A stretch of DNA of 48,154 nt, taken from contig JAFTTS010000051.1 of NCBI GenBank assembly GCA_017466685.1, forward strand, positions 1-48,154. The letters run 5' to 3'. This document shows positions 1 to 9,074 of the stretch, piece after piece. Below the pieces are notes generated by a model. The model was not told the DNA's origin, did no database searches, and saw nothing but the letters and a program-made list of their open reading frames with translations. The position numbers and the translations under genes were made by a program. This stretch comes from Clostridia bacterium (GTDB lineage: Bacteria; Bacillota; Clostridia; Oscillospirales; CAG-272). Within the stretch, counting starts at the first letter, position 1. Each line of letters starts with the position of its first letter.

Positions 1-221
1 CCTGTTTTTCACCGCTTATTACCTTATTCAGAGTCTATCTTGATGTTAGCTCTTTTACTTAATTTACCTTTTGTTCGTGTTTCAAAAGAATTGTCGAGAT
101 TTCTTGTTATCGTTTGTATATTCAATAAAGCACTTCCGTGCCTCACTTACTTCGTACTCACTTCTCATCTCTTGTTGTTCAATTTTCAAAGACCATTGCT
201 CTTTGCCGCCCTAACAGCGAC
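1..221 (-). other. rRNA operon leader (probable), transcribed leftward off the window
   Basis: Read on the minus strand, the stretch below the two promoters carries GGTCTTTGAAAATTGAACA (183-201), a boxA/leader-like phrase typical of clostridial pre-rRNA. A short GCAC-GGAA-GTGC hairpin lies at 130-141. No gene on either strand looks real here, and the two overlapping plus-strand ORFs have no ribosome binding site or recognisable product. The 16S gene itself is not in the window, so the rRNA assignment is inference from the leader and the promoter pair. A tRNA or other stable-RNA operon is the alternative. Confidence 0.6.
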
Positions 222-227
222 TCGATT

Positions 228-256
228 ATTATATCACACCAAGTTCGCTTTGTCAA
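228..256 (-). promoter_or_regulatory. Promoter P2 of the leftward stable-RNA operon
   Basis: Perfect sigma-A consensus on the minus strand: TTGACA at 251-256 and TATAAT at 228-233 with a 17-base spacer. It lies 87 bases downstream of the equally perfect P1. Transcription would start near 221 and enter the leader. Confidence 0.85.
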
Positions 257-314
257 GAGGTTTTGCAAAATATTTCTCAATATTTTTTATCCCCTCTCTC
301 GGGACAGCTTTAAT

Positions 315-343
315 ATTATAGCACACCCCCTCGGATTTGTCAA
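315..343 (-). promoter_or_regulatory. Promoter P1 of the leftward stable-RNA operon
   Basis: Perfect sigma-A consensus on the minus strand: TTGACA at 338-343, a 17-base spacer and TATAAT at 315-320. Tandem perfect promoters are characteristic of rRNA operons. Confidence 0.85.
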
Positions 344-482
344 CACCTTTTTTCATATTTTTTTAGTTTTGTCGATTTAATATACAATTTGTTCACACTC
401 TCTCATTTTCATGTGCAAATCGCACACTTTGTGTTAATTTAAAAGAAATTCTCAAAAACCTATTTATTTTATCGACGGTTTC

Positions 483-491
483 TGCTATAAT
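483..491 (+). promoter_or_regulatory. Extended -10 promoter of prmC-ddl-murI
   Basis: TGCTATAAT at 483-491 is an extended -10 element. The -35 region is AT-rich without a clear TTGACA match. It lies 25 bases before the prmC start and is followed by an AAAGGAAG ribosome binding site at about 502-509. Confidence 0.6.
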
Positions 492-515
492 ATAATAAAT
501 GAAAGGAAGTACATC

Positions 516-1346
516 ATGACCTATCTTCATTTAGTTAAACGACTCACCGATATCGGCTCGGACGCTCCGTCACATGAAGCTGCAGAGATCATCCGTGTCA
601 TTTCGGGCAAAAGCCGCGAATGGTGTCTTGCCAACCGTGATACCGAGCTGCCGCCGTCTGTCTCAGATGCACTCGCAAAACGTGAGCAGGGTATCCCACT
701 TCAATATATCCTTGGCGAGGCATGGTTTTACGGCAACCGTTTTTCCGTGTCGCCAGATTGTCTCATTCCGCAGCCCGACACCGAGCACTGTGTTGCAATC
801 GCTCTCTCAAATCTGAATAACGGCAGCCTGCTCGACCTTTGCACAGGCAGCGGTTGCATCGCCATATCAATACTCAAGGAAAACACCACAGCTCACGGTG
901 TCGCCGTTGACATTTCCGCCGCAGCACTTGAGCTTGCGAAACGAAACAGCATCGATAACGGCACCGATGACCGTTTGAGCTTCATCGAAACGGACGTGCT
1001 TTCGGATAATATTATCACTCTTGTTTCCGATGCTGACGTAATCGTTTCCAATCCCCCATATATTAATACAGACGTTATTGACACTCTGTCAACCGAAGTA
1101 CAGCATGAGCCGCGTATCGCACTTGACGGAGGCGTGGACGGCATGATCTTTTACAGCCACTTCATCAAAAATCTCACGAAGCACATGAAGCCGTCAGCCG
1201 TGATGATACTTGAGATCGGTTACGACCAGGCAGAACGTATCACAGAGCTGTGTAACAATGAAAATCTCACCTGCCGTCTCCATCGCGACTTCGGCGGTAA
1301 CATCCGCGTTGCCGAGATACGTGTCAATCCCTCGCGTTCCGAATAG
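516..1346 (+). CDS. prmC: Peptide chain release factor N5-glutamine methyltransferase
   Basis: Uses S-adenosylmethionine to methylate the glutamine of the GGQ motif in release factors RF1 and RF2, which improves peptide release on the ribosome. The 276 residues fit the family length. An N-terminal helical region is followed by a Rossmann methyltransferase fold with the SAM-binding stretch DLCTGSGCIA (about 107-116) and the diagnostic NPPY motif (about 179-182) that holds the substrate glutamine. The IPQPDTE segment (84-90) corresponds to the usual IPRPETE. The ATG has an AAAGGAAG site 6 bases upstream. It is the first gene of prmC-ddl-murI; prfA, a common neighbour, is absent. Identification is secure. 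Confidence 0.95.
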   Translation: MTYLHLVKRLTDIGSDAPSHEAAEIIRVISGKSREWCLANRDTELPPSVSDALAKREQGIPLQYILGEAWFYGNRFSVSPDCLIPQPDTEHCVAIALSNLNNGSLLDLCTGSGCIAISILKENTTAHGVAVDISAAALELAKRNSIDNGTDDRLSFIETDVLSDNIITLVSDADVIVSNPPYINTDVIDTLSTEVQHEPRIALDGGVDGMIFYSHFIKNLTKHMKPSAVMILEIGYDQAERITELCNNENLTCRLHRDFGGNIRVAEIRVNPSRSE

Positions 1347-1384
1347 AATATTATTACCATTATATATAATGTAGGAGAACTTCA

Positions 1385-2473
1385 ATGTCAAAAACTTCAC
1401 TTCTCTGCCTTTTCGGCGGAAAATCCTCGGAATACGAGGTATCGCTCATATCGGCACATTCCATCCTTTCAAATATCGACCGCGAAAAATACGCAATCAC
1501 CACCGTCGGCATAACAAAAGAGGGCGATTGGTATCTTTACACCGGCGACATCGATTCGATCAAGGACGGTACATGGTGCACTAAAACAGACGCACTGAAA
1601 AAAGCCGCACTTTCACCCTCCCCGTCCGATGCGGCACTGCTCGTTTTTAACGCAGACAAGGTCGAATACGTACATATCGACGTAATCTTCCCCATAATGC
1701 ACGGTGCAAACGCCGAGGACGGCACACTCCAGGGACTTCTCAAGCTCTCCGGCATCCCCTTTGTCGGCTGCGGCTGTGTGACATCGGCAATCGGCATGGA
1801 TAAAGGATTTACCAAGCTCGTGCTGTATCATTACGGAATACCGCAGGCGAAATGTGAGATCATCGATAAATTCCGTCTGACGCTCGACATTGACAGCGTT
1901 ATCGAAGCCTGCGAGGGTATCGGCACGTATCCCATTTTCGTAAAGCCGGCAAACGCAGGTTCATCGGTGGGCGCATCCAAGGCAAGCAACCGTGAGGAGC
2001 TTATTTCCGCCTTGACTCTTGCGGCAGAGCATGACAGTAAAATAATCGTTGAGGAATACATAAAAGGAAAAGAGATCGAGGTTGCGGTTATGGGCAACAG
2101 ACCGATGGGCACAAATGCATACACCGCATCCACACCCGGTCAGATCAACCCCGGCAGTGAATTCTACGACTACGACGCAAAATACAGCGCGGACAGCAAT
2201 TCCTCATGTCTCATTCCTGCAGATATAAAGCCCGAAACCGCAAAAAAGGTACAGGAATATGCAAGGATCATCTGCGATGCACTCGGCGTTACCGGACTGT
2301 CACGCGTTGATTTCTTCGTCACCGAGGACGACAGAATAATCTTCAACGAAATAAACACCCTGCCCGGCTTCACACAGATCAGTATGTATCCGAAGCTCCG
2401 TATACACGACGGCATGACATATCCCGAGGTCATCGACCGTCTTGTTGAACTCGCACTCGAAAAGGGGAATTAA
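1385..2473 (+). CDS. ddl: D-alanine--D-alanine ligase
   Basis: ATP-grasp ligase that makes D-Ala-D-Ala for peptidoglycan precursors in the cytoplasm. The 362 residues match the longer Ddl subgroup. The N-terminal GGKSSEYEVS (11-20) is the standard Ddl opening. The ATP-grasp core includes FVKPANAGSSVGASK, and the C-terminus has NEINTLPGFT. The omega-loop segment FYDYDAKY keeps the tyrosine typical of true D-Ala-D-Ala ligases rather than the VanA-type replacement, so a vancomycin-resistance D-Ala-D-Lac ligase is unlikely. It starts 38 bases after prmC behind a TAGGAGAAC site and is followed 3 bases later by murI, which supplies D-glutamate to the same pathway. Confidence 0.95.
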   Translation: MSKTSLLCLFGGKSSEYEVSLISAHSILSNIDREKYAITTVGITKEGDWYLYTGDIDSIKDGTWCTKTDALKKAALSPSPSDAALLVFNADKVEYVHIDVIFPIMHGANAEDGTLQGLLKLSGIPFVGCGCVTSAIGMDKGFTKLVLYHYGIPQAKCEIIDKFRLTLDIDSVIEACEGIGTYPIFVKPANAGSSVGASKASNREELISALTLAAEHDSKIIVEEYIKGKEIEVAVMGNRPMGTNAYTASTPGQINPGSEFYDYDAKYSADSNSSCLIPADIKPETAKKVQEYARIICDALGVTGLSRVDFFVTEDDRIIFNEINTLPGFTQISMYPKLRIHDGMTYPEVIDRLVELALEKGN

Positions 2474-2476
2474 ACA

Positions 2477-3277
2477 ATGATAGGTATTTTTGACAGCGGA
2501 CTTGGTGGTCTTTCCGCACTCAAGGAAGCACGCCGTCTCATGCCGCATGAGGATATCGTCTACTTCGGCGACACGGGACGCGTTCCGTACGGTACACGTT
2601 CAAGGGAAACCATCATCAAATATTCCCTGCAGGACATGAATTTTCTCGCATCCCACAATATAGACGCGGTAATGGTTGCGTGCGGAACGGCAAGCTCGAA
2701 TGCACTGGATACCCTCCGTGAAGCATACCCGAGCATACCGATAATCGGCGTTATCGATGCAGGTGCACGTGCCGCGGCAAAAGCGACAAAAAACAACATC
2801 ATCGGAATCGCGGGAACACCGTCAACGATCGGAAGCCGTGCATTTGAAACAAAGCTTCGCGAAATAAACGGTGATTTCGAGATGATATCCGCCGCCTGTC
2901 CGCTTTTTGTGCCGCTGGTTGAAAACGGTTTCATCTCACCCGATGATGAAATAACTAAGCTTGCGGCAAAAACTCACCTGAAAAACATAATCGAAGCAGG
3001 TGCAGACACATTAATTCTCGGCTGCACACACTATCCGATAATCGCAGGAGCAATCTCACGAGTGATACCCTATGCCACGCTTATCAACGTCGGTGCAGCA
3101 GCGGCAGAGGAGCTTCGCGAAATAATGGCATCACGCGGCAGGGTGGACACAAACCGCATCGGCAAGGTACAGTACTTTGTCAGCGACGAGCCGCAGGGAT
3201 TTGAGCGCATCGCATCGATCTTTCTCGGCGAGGAGATCACAGATTCGGTTGCACGGATAGACATTGAAAAATATTGA
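2477..3277 (+). CDS. murI: Glutamate racemase
   Basis: Interconverts L- and D-glutamate without cofactor and supplies D-Glu for peptidoglycan stem peptides. The 266 residues are normal. The N-terminus IGIFDSGLGGLS is the family signature. The two catalytic cysteines sit in VACGTASSN (Cys69) and LGCTHYP (Cys183), and YFGDTGRVPYG (29-39) is the conserved substrate loop. The start is 3 bases after the ddl stop, with the purine-rich AAAAGGGG stretch at the end of ddl as ribosome binding site, so the two are probably translationally coupled. A bidirectional terminator follows. Confidence 0.96.
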   Translation: MIGIFDSGLGGLSALKEARRLMPHEDIVYFGDTGRVPYGTRSRETIIKYSLQDMNFLASHNIDAVMVACGTASSNALDTLREAYPSIPIIGVIDAGARAAAKATKNNIIGIAGTPSTIGSRAFETKLREINGDFEMISAACPLFVPLVENGFISPDDEITKLAAKTHLKNIIEAGADTLILGCTHYPIIAGAISRVIPYATLINVGAAAAEELREIMASRGRVDTNRIGKVQYFVSDEPQGFERIASIFLGEEITDSVARIDIEKY

Positions 3278-3287
3278 TATAAAAAGA

Positions 3288-3320
3288 AAGAGTCGTCTTT
3301 TGTCAGGCGGCTCTTCTTTT
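3288..3320. terminator. Bidirectional terminator between murI and the ABC operon
   Basis: AAGAGTCGTC (3288-3297) pairs, with G-U pairs, with GGCGGCTCTT (3306-3315). A T-rich tract lies on the right for the plus strand and an A-rich tract on the left serves as the U-tract of the minus strand. It separates convergent murI and the ABC exporter gene. Confidence 0.85.
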
Positions 3321-3337
3321 GTTATGAGGTAAACGCT

Positions 3338-5632
3338 TCACTCTTTTGCCGTATTCTTCGGTGACATTCTCGACATCTGTCTCTGTGCCATGACAAGCCC
3401 GTAGTATATGCCCTTTTGACGCATGAGCTCGTCGTGTGTTCCGGTTTCGGCAATTGTACCCTTGTCAAGCACGATAAGTCGTGTCGCATTTCGAAGCGTG
3501 GACAGACGGTGTGCTATGGCGAGAGTGGTACGGTCCTTTATCAGCTTCTGGAGCGACTCCTGTATCTGATGCTCGGTTTCCGTGTCAAGTGAGGCTGTTG
3601 CTTCGTCGAGGATGAGGATTCGCGGATTGTGTAATAATGCACGTGCGATGGATACGCGCTGACGTTCACCGCCCGAGAGCGTGTGTCCCTTTTCGCCAAC
3701 GGTGGTGTTATACGCATCGGGCAGCTTCATGATAAATTCATGTGCACCTGCGATCTTTGATGCCGTTATAACCTCGTCACGTGTGGCGTCCTGCTTTGCA
3801 TAGGCGATGTTTGCGTATATCGTTCCGGCAAACAGGAAGGTCTCCTGCAAAACGACACCGATCTGAGAACGTAACGAATCCTGCGAAATGTCACGCAGGT
3901 CAACACCGTCCACCTTGATCGAGCCCTCACCGATATCGTACATACGCATGAGAAGATTGATGAGCGTTGACTTTCCGACGCCCGATTTTCCGACAATACC
4001 GATCATTTCTCCCGGCTCAATGTGCAGGTTGATCTTTTTAAGTACGTCCGTTGTTTCGTCATAACCGAACGATACATTTTCAAAGTCGATCGTACCCTTG
4101 ATTTTTAAATCGACCGCATCCTCCTTGTCGGCGACGTCCACGTTCTCGTCTATTATCTCAAAAACCTTTGCGGTGCTCGTTAAAAAGTCAACCAAACGGC
4201 GCGGAATGTTCGCTATCCAACGAAGCGGACCGTATATCATGCTGACGTATGCGGAGAACTGTGTCATTTCACCGAGTGTCATTTCGCCGCCGAGGATCTT
4301 GTTTCCGACGTAAAAGAGCAGGAAAAATTCACCGATGCCCATGAAAAAGCTGAGTATATGCCAGACTATTGCCCACATACGCTCGTTTTCGATACGTATA
4401 TCCCGTTGCTTTTTTGAAATCTCATCAAAACGGTCTGCCTCACGCTCCTCCATTCCGAACGCCTTGACGACACGTATACCCGAAAAGATATCATGAAGCA
4501 CCGTGCTTGATTTTGAATCCATATGCCACGATTTGTTCCACATCCGACGCATCTTCCTCCAGAAAAGTCGGAACGAAACGGAAACGATCGGTGCAGGAAA
4601 GATTATAAGCAGTGCCAGCCGCCAGTCGTATATAAACAGCATGGTCGCAACGGCGATGAGCATGAGTGCCTGCTCGGCAAGATCGGGCATGGTTGCGGTT
4701 ATGAACTGACGGATACGGTTTGTGTCACTGTTGACTCGTGTCATGAGCTCGCCTGCGGTACGCTTGGAGATACGTGAAATCGACATCATCTGTATCTTAC
4801 CGAACACCATTTCACGCAAGGTAACGATAACGCGGTTTCCTGCATGAACGAGTACACGGCTGCGAAGGATCGAGAGCAGATTTGTTGTAACATTAACCGC
4901 CGCAAGGGAGATTATAACGATTATAAATTGCGAGATCACCACAGCTTCCGGCGTTTCGGATTTGATGAAATCGTCAACGAGTATACGGTTGAGATAAGGT
5001 GTCAGCAGGTTGACCGCGGTTATGACGAAGAACAGCACAACTGACAAAATAAGATGCCACCTGTACGGCTTTGCAATCGCGAGCAGACGTTTCATTATGC
5101 CTTTTTTGTCAACGCATCTCGGACAGACGCTTGAACCCGGCGGAAAGGGGCGTCCGCATTTTTCACAGACACGGTTGAGCTCACGCATAAATTCCGTGTT
5201 AAACTCCCCCGTTTCATTGTAACGGTTGATACGCTTCATTATCGCACCATATTCGGCGGTGTGTGAATTGTCGCCGCGGCAGACTAACATATCGTGACCG
5301 TCGTATGTACACTCGGCGATAACGCTTCCGACACCCGGTGTTGTACGGAAATCCTCGGCTTTATCAAGCGGAATCTCCTTGTGCTTTTTGCCGTTTTGGT
5401 AGACTGTCAGTGTATCTTTTGTCAGTGCAACAAGCCCATCGACACGCTGATCGGTGAGGTTTTCGTCGTCCGCTCGGTCGGCAAGGTCATATGTGAAAGC
5501 AACGATAACATCCTCATGTGAGAGCTGTGAGTCAACGTCATGCAGCTTTTCAAGGAGTGCTTCGGTACGCTCTCGTACACGCTCATCGGCGATCTGTTCT
5601 GCATCGAGTATAGTTTCGGTTTGTTTTGCCAT
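3338..5632 (-). CDS. ABC exporter half-transporter with zinc-ribbon N-terminal extension
   Basis: Fused membrane plus ATPase subunit of a type IV (B-family) exporter. Residues 1-150 form an extra cytosolic domain, followed by a zinc ribbon (CEKC 156-159, CPRC 170-173) just before the first membrane helix at about 190. The ATPase domain has Walker A GKSGVGKST (548-556), LSGGER (652-657), Walker B ILILDE ending in the catalytic Glu677, and an H-loop AIAHRLST. All key residues are present. Last gene of a three-gene unit with a DUF1854 protein and a second exporter of the same architecture, which suggests a heterodimeric pump. Its start has a GGAGG site 6 bases upstream. The substrate is unknown. 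From memory, this arrangement is named cyanophycin-metabolism-associated in Proteobacteria, but no cyanophycin gene is in this window. Confidence 0.88.
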   Translation of the reverse strand: MAKQTETILDAEQIADERVRERTEALLEKLHDVDSQLSHEDVIVAFTYDLADRADDENLTDQRVDGLVALTKDTLTVYQNGKKHKEIPLDKAEDFRTTPGVGSVIAECTYDGHDMLVCRGDNSHTAEYGAIMKRINRYNETGEFNTEFMRELNRVCEKCGRPFPPGSSVCPRCVDKKGIMKRLLAIAKPYRWHLILSVVLFFVITAVNLLTPYLNRILVDDFIKSETPEAVVISQFIIVIISLAAVNVTTNLLSILRSRVLVHAGNRVIVTLREMVFGKIQMMSISRISKRTAGELMTRVNSDTNRIRQFITATMPDLAEQALMLIAVATMLFIYDWRLALLIIFPAPIVSVSFRLFWRKMRRMWNKSWHMDSKSSTVLHDIFSGIRVVKAFGMEEREADRFDEISKKQRDIRIENERMWAIVWHILSFFMGIGEFFLLFYVGNKILGGEMTLGEMTQFSAYVSMIYGPLRWIANIPRRLVDFLTSTAKVFEIIDENVDVADKEDAVDLKIKGTIDFENVSFGYDETTDVLKKINLHIEPGEMIGIVGKSGVGKSTLINLLMRMYDIGEGSIKVDGVDLRDISQDSLRSQIGVVLQETFLFAGTIYANIAYAKQDATRDEVITASKIAGAHEFIMKLPDAYNTTVGEKGHTLSGGERQRVSIARALLHNPRILILDEATASLDTETEHQIQESLQKLIKDRTTLAIAHRLSTLRNATRLIVLDKGTIAETGTHDELMRQKGIYYGLVMAQRQMSRMSPKNTAKE

Positions 5633-5662
5633 AGTGCCTCCTTTCTTATCGGAGCTTTGAGT

Positions 5663-6334
5663 TTAAAGATAGAGTTCGATTTTCTTATAGCTCATCCGGT
5701 CGAGCTTTTCAACGTCGGGGATCTCATAACGGTTTCCGTCGATATCGAGGATGTATATACGCTCGCGTCCGTCCTTTGTATGTGCTTTAATGATACTGCG
5801 GAAGGTGTCGCGCAGTGTGAAGGTTTTTTCGCCAAATTCACACTCGCATTTCCAGTATGAAAAGCCGTAACGCTCCTTGACCTGCAGTATACGTTTGATC
5901 GTCGGAGTGTAATATTTCGTTTCAAGCTCGTTTTTGAGCAGGGTGCGCTCGGGCTCGTCAAAATCATCGAGAGAGCGAATGAAACCGATCTCCTTTTTGT
6001 CCCTGTCGAGAACGGAGATATATTCATACGGCATATCAAACGGAAACGCACGCGATAGGAATATACGCTCGGCGATCTTTTCAACCTTGCCGTTCCCGAG
6101 ATCAACCGTTTCAACGGCAGGCGTATCCTTTTTCTTCTTTTTTGAGTCGCCGTCGTCCTTTTCGTTTTCTTCCTTTTCGAGCGGCTCTTTTTCGGTCATA
6201 TCATCGTCACTTTTGTCAAGAACGGCACGAAGACCGATGAAGCCGTTTTTTTCTGTTATCTTGCAGTTGTCGCGGTTAAGATAGACGATGTCGACTATAC
6301 CGCGAAGCTCGTTTGGAATGTTATTTTCGGGCAT
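5663..6334 (-). CDS. DUF1854 family protein between two ABC exporter genes
   Basis: Cytosolic 223-residue protein without membrane segments. The C-terminal part ends in DIDGNRYEIPDVEKLDRMS, the pattern I associate with DUF1854, and the middle contains GFSYWKCECEFGEKTF. The stretch at about 75-105 is a highly charged run (many Glu, Asp and Lys) that looks like a flexible insertion. It has a clear AGGAGGT site and sits 27-31 bases from each flanking exporter gene, so the three are almost certainly co-transcribed and may act together. The biochemical function is not known to me. It could be a regulatory or coupling partner of the pump. Confidence 0.8.
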   Translation of the reverse strand: MPENNIPNELRGIVDIVYLNRDNCKITEKNGFIGLRAVLDKSDDDMTEKEPLEKEENEKDDGDSKKKKKDTPAVETVDLGNGKVEKIAERIFLSRAFPFDMPYEYISVLDRDKKEIGFIRSLDDFDEPERTLLKNELETKYYTPTIKRILQVKERYGFSYWKCECEFGEKTFTLRDTFRSIIKAHTKDGRERIYILDIDGNRYEIPDVEKLDRMSYKKIELYL

Positions 6335-6361
6335 GGTGACCTCCTTTTTGTTCTATGGCAG

Positions 6362-8665
6362 TTATCCCTCAATGCCGATGCTTTTGAGTGCCTGCGCCTG
6401 CATTTTGTAGAGCTTGTAGTATATACCCTTTTGATTTATCAGCTCAAGATGTGTACCGAATTCGGGCATTTTTCCGTTTTCGATAACGATCAGCTTGTCC
6501 GCGTCACGCAGGGTTGAAAGACGGTGTGCGATCATGATGGTCGTACGTCCCTTGACAAGACGTTCAAGCGCGGATTGAATTTTACGTTCGGTTTCAGTAT
6601 CCATCGCGGCTGTCGCTTCATCGAGAATGAGTATCTTCGGATTGCGAAGCACCGCACGTGCGATTGAAAGACGTTGACGTTCGCCACCCGAAAGGTCCTT
6701 ATATCCAAAACCGATCTGTGTTGCATAAGCATCGGGAAGCTTCATGATAAAGTCGTGCGCACCTGCAATTTTCGCAGCCTCGATAACCTCGTCAAGTGTC
6801 GCTTCGGGACGTGCATAACGGATGTTTTCGAGTATCGTTCCCATAAAGAGATAGGTTTCCTGGGAAACTATAGAGATGTTTCTTCGCAGGTCGGCAAAGG
6901 AGATATCCTTGATGTTAACACCGTCGATCAGTATCTCGCCCTCGGAAACGTCATAGAGGCGTATCAAAAGATTTGCAAGCGTCGATTTACCTGCACCCGT
7001 GTGACCGACGATACCGATGACCTTACCTGCCTCGATGTCGAAGCTTACACCGTCGATAACCTTGCGATTCTTGACATACGAAAATTCAACATCCTTGAAG
7101 GTTACCCGTCCCTCCATGTTCTCCATGCGTACGGGCTCCTCGGCTTCGACCACGTCCGGTACTGCATCCATGACCTCAAAAAGTCTTGAACAAGCGTTGA
7201 GACAGTCGGTTGCCCAGTATGCGAAATCCATGAAGAAATACATGGGGTTATAGACCATGTTCATATATGCGATGAAGGTTAACAGCATACCGTATGTAAG
7301 CTCACCTTTTATGACCATCCAGCCGCCAAATCCCCATGCGAAGATGTTTCCGAGGTAGAGCACAAAGTCGGAAATCGGCCATGCGGCATTCTGGAAGTTC
7401 GAGAGATTTTTGGCGTTTTCGGCGAGTCTTTCGGAATGACGGTTGAAGCGTTTGACCTCGTTCTTTTCCTTTGAAAAGGCTTTAACGACACGTATTCCGC
7501 CGAGTACATCGCTTAAAGCGCCACTGAGTGCACGTGAGCTTGAATAGTGCTTTGCGTGAAGCTTATCGAGACGTGTGAAGATAAATTTCACGATAAAGAC
7601 GAACACGGGAACTGTCACAAGCGACATTGCGGCGAGGAATGGGTTGAAAATGAACATTATAATGATAAGCGCCACAAGTTGAACGACGTTGACAAGGAAA
7701 TACGGCAGACCGTCACAGAAAAAGCCGTAGATTGTATTAGCGTCGCTGTTGACCTGGTTCATGAGTCCGCCTGTCTGACGTCCCGTGAAGAAGCTCAACG
7801 AAAGACGTTTTATTGCGCCGAATATGGTTTGCTTTAAGTCGTATGTGATCTCGGCGGCAATTTTTGAGGTAATGACACCGTTTATAATATTAATGAGCAC
7901 GGAGAACACACGCATAGCGATGATCATGCCAAGCACAAGAAGTATCTCGCCGAAGAAGTCCCCCTCGGGATCGAGCACCTCGTCATAATAGAACGCAGAG
8001 CCGATATATGGTGAAAGCACGCCGAGCACGCTCATCAGAATAAGTACGCCGAGTATAACCGCTAACTGCCATTTATATTTAAGGAAGAAAACAGCCATTC
8101 GGCGTATCAGCTTGCCCTTGTCCATGCATTTAGGACAGATCTTGCGGTCCTTATCGGGATAACGTGAACCGCACTTCGGGCAAAAGCGTGTTGCCTTGGA
8201 GTCGTCCTCATCAAGCTCGGGATCTTCGCCGTCCTTGACCTTTTTTATATATTTGCAGAAGAGGTTCATCTGCGATTTTGAGGTGTTTGTGAAGGCAGAG
8301 AGCAGTATATGACCGCCGACGGATTCACTTTTAGCCGTGAGTCGGCAGGATGAGAGCATTTCTTCAACGGTGAAGTCCGAAAGATCTGATAGCATATGAC
8401 ATTCATACGAAAGCTCGGTGAACGTGGCTTCGAGTCTTGATGCAGAGGTCTGAGCCAAGTGCTTGTTAACGCCTCGTTTTTCGGACAAGGTCATGATTCC
8501 GGATATTATGAGCAGCTCTTCCCCGGTTGCGATGAGAAAACAGTCGCAGTGAACCTTATCGCGGTTCATATCACATTTTGCGAGCAGGCGTATTTTATTC
8601 TCGGGGACGCCTTTTCTGTCGATAAGCTCGATAAGTCCGGATGGGTAATTGTCAAGTATGACCAT
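6362..8665 (-). CDS. ABC exporter half-transporter with zinc-ribbon N-terminal extension (second of pair)
   Basis: Same architecture as the exporter at the end of the operon: an N-terminal cytosolic domain, a zinc ribbon (CPKC about 162-165, CPKC about 177-180), a six-helix membrane domain and an ATPase with GHTGAGKST (about 554-562), LSGGER and ILILDE. Both ATP sites of a heterodimer would look canonical. The reading frame extends to a GTG at 8677, but that GTG overlaps the GGAGG at 8677-8681; the ATG at 8665 is 11 bases downstream of it and is preferred (767 residues). First gene of the operon, behind a TTGACA-18-TATAAT promoter. Homodimers are also possible. Confidence 0.87.
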   Translation of the reverse strand: MVILDNYPSGLIELIDRKGVPENKIRLLAKCDMNRDKVHCDCFLIATGEELLIISGIMTLSEKRGVNKHLAQTSASRLEATFTELSYECHMLSDLSDFTVEEMLSSCRLTAKSESVGGHILLSAFTNTSKSQMNLFCKYIKKVKDGEDPELDEDDSKATRFCPKCGSRYPDKDRKICPKCMDKGKLIRRMAVFFLKYKWQLAVILGVLILMSVLGVLSPYIGSAFYYDEVLDPEGDFFGEILLVLGMIIAMRVFSVLINIINGVITSKIAAEITYDLKQTIFGAIKRLSLSFFTGRQTGGLMNQVNSDANTIYGFFCDGLPYFLVNVVQLVALIIIMFIFNPFLAAMSLVTVPVFVFIVKFIFTRLDKLHAKHYSSSRALSGALSDVLGGIRVVKAFSKEKNEVKRFNRHSERLAENAKNLSNFQNAAWPISDFVLYLGNIFAWGFGGWMVIKGELTYGMLLTFIAYMNMVYNPMYFFMDFAYWATDCLNACSRLFEVMDAVPDVVEAEEPVRMENMEGRVTFKDVEFSYVKNRKVIDGVSFDIEAGKVIGIVGHTGAGKSTLANLLIRLYDVSEGEILIDGVNIKDISFADLRRNISIVSQETYLFMGTILENIRYARPEATLDEVIEAAKIAGAHDFIMKLPDAYATQIGFGYKDLSGGERQRLSIARAVLRNPKILILDEATAAMDTETERKIQSALERLVKGRTTIMIAHRLSTLRDADKLIVIENGKMPEFGTHLELINQKGIYYKLYKMQAQALKSIGIEG

Positions 8666-8702
8666 TCCTTTCTTCACCTCCGTAAAATTTATTCGTACAT
8701 TA

Positions 8703-8732
8703 ATTATACAATTATTGGCATAGTATTGTCAA
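8703..8732 (-). promoter_or_regulatory. Promoter of the ABC-DUF1854-ABC operon
   Basis: Minus strand TTGACA at 8727-8732, an 18-base spacer and TATAAT at 8703-8708, about 38 bases upstream of the first start codon. Confidence 0.8.
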
Positions 8733-8811
8733 TAGAAAAATGCACTATAGTTGTTTTTTGCGTAGTTTTTGTGTAGGAAGCGGCACTTGAGATGGCTTGG
8801 AGAAAAATTAA

Positions 8812-8837
8812 AAGAGAAGACATATACATCTTCTCTT
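8812..8837 (-). terminator. Terminator downstream of rpsU
   Basis: A perfect 9-base inverted repeat (AAGAGAAGA 8812-8820 and TCTTCTCTT 8829-8837) with an 8-base loop. On the minus strand it is followed by TTTAATTTTT. Confidence 0.85.
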
Positions 8838-8866
8838 CTAATTATTAATAATTAAACTTGCGGTAA

Positions 8867-9043
8867 TTATTTAGACTTGCGCTTTCTAGCTGCTTCAGAC
8901 TTCTTCTTACGCTTAACGCTGGGCTTTTCGTAATGCTCACGCTTACGAAGCTCGGAAAGAACTCCGGATCTTGCGCACTGTCTCTTAAATATGCGAAGAG
9001 CGCTGTCGAGCGATTCATTCTCTTTTACTCTGACCTCTGCCAT
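8867..9043 (-). CDS. rpsU: 30S ribosomal protein S21
   Basis: Small basic ribosomal protein of 58 residues, translated by hand from the minus strand. It begins [17 protein letters not shown], continues with [20 protein letters not shown], and ends in a Lys/Arg-rich tail, which is the S21 pattern. S21 binds the 30S platform and aids mRNA start selection. The ATG is preceded by an AGGGAGGG site about 9 bases upstream. It is a single-gene unit with its own perfect promoter, a structured leader and a terminator, standing between leuS and the ABC operon. Confidence 0.96.
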   Translation of the reverse strand: MAEVRVKENESLDSALRIFKRQCARSGVLSELRKREHYEKPSVKRKKKSEAARKRKSK

Positions 9044-9074
9044 TCTAAAATTCCCTCCCTCCGCAAGTGCAACA

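Noticed and set aside
40..380. Two overlapping plus-strand ORFs (93 and 80 codons) at the left edge
   Set aside because: They run antisense through the leader and the two strong minus-strand promoters, have no ribosome binding site and resemble no protein.
1385..2473. Vancomycin-resistance type D-Ala-D-Lac ligase
   Set aside because: The omega-loop tyrosine (AKY) of ordinary Ddl enzymes is present and there are no vanH/vanX neighbours.
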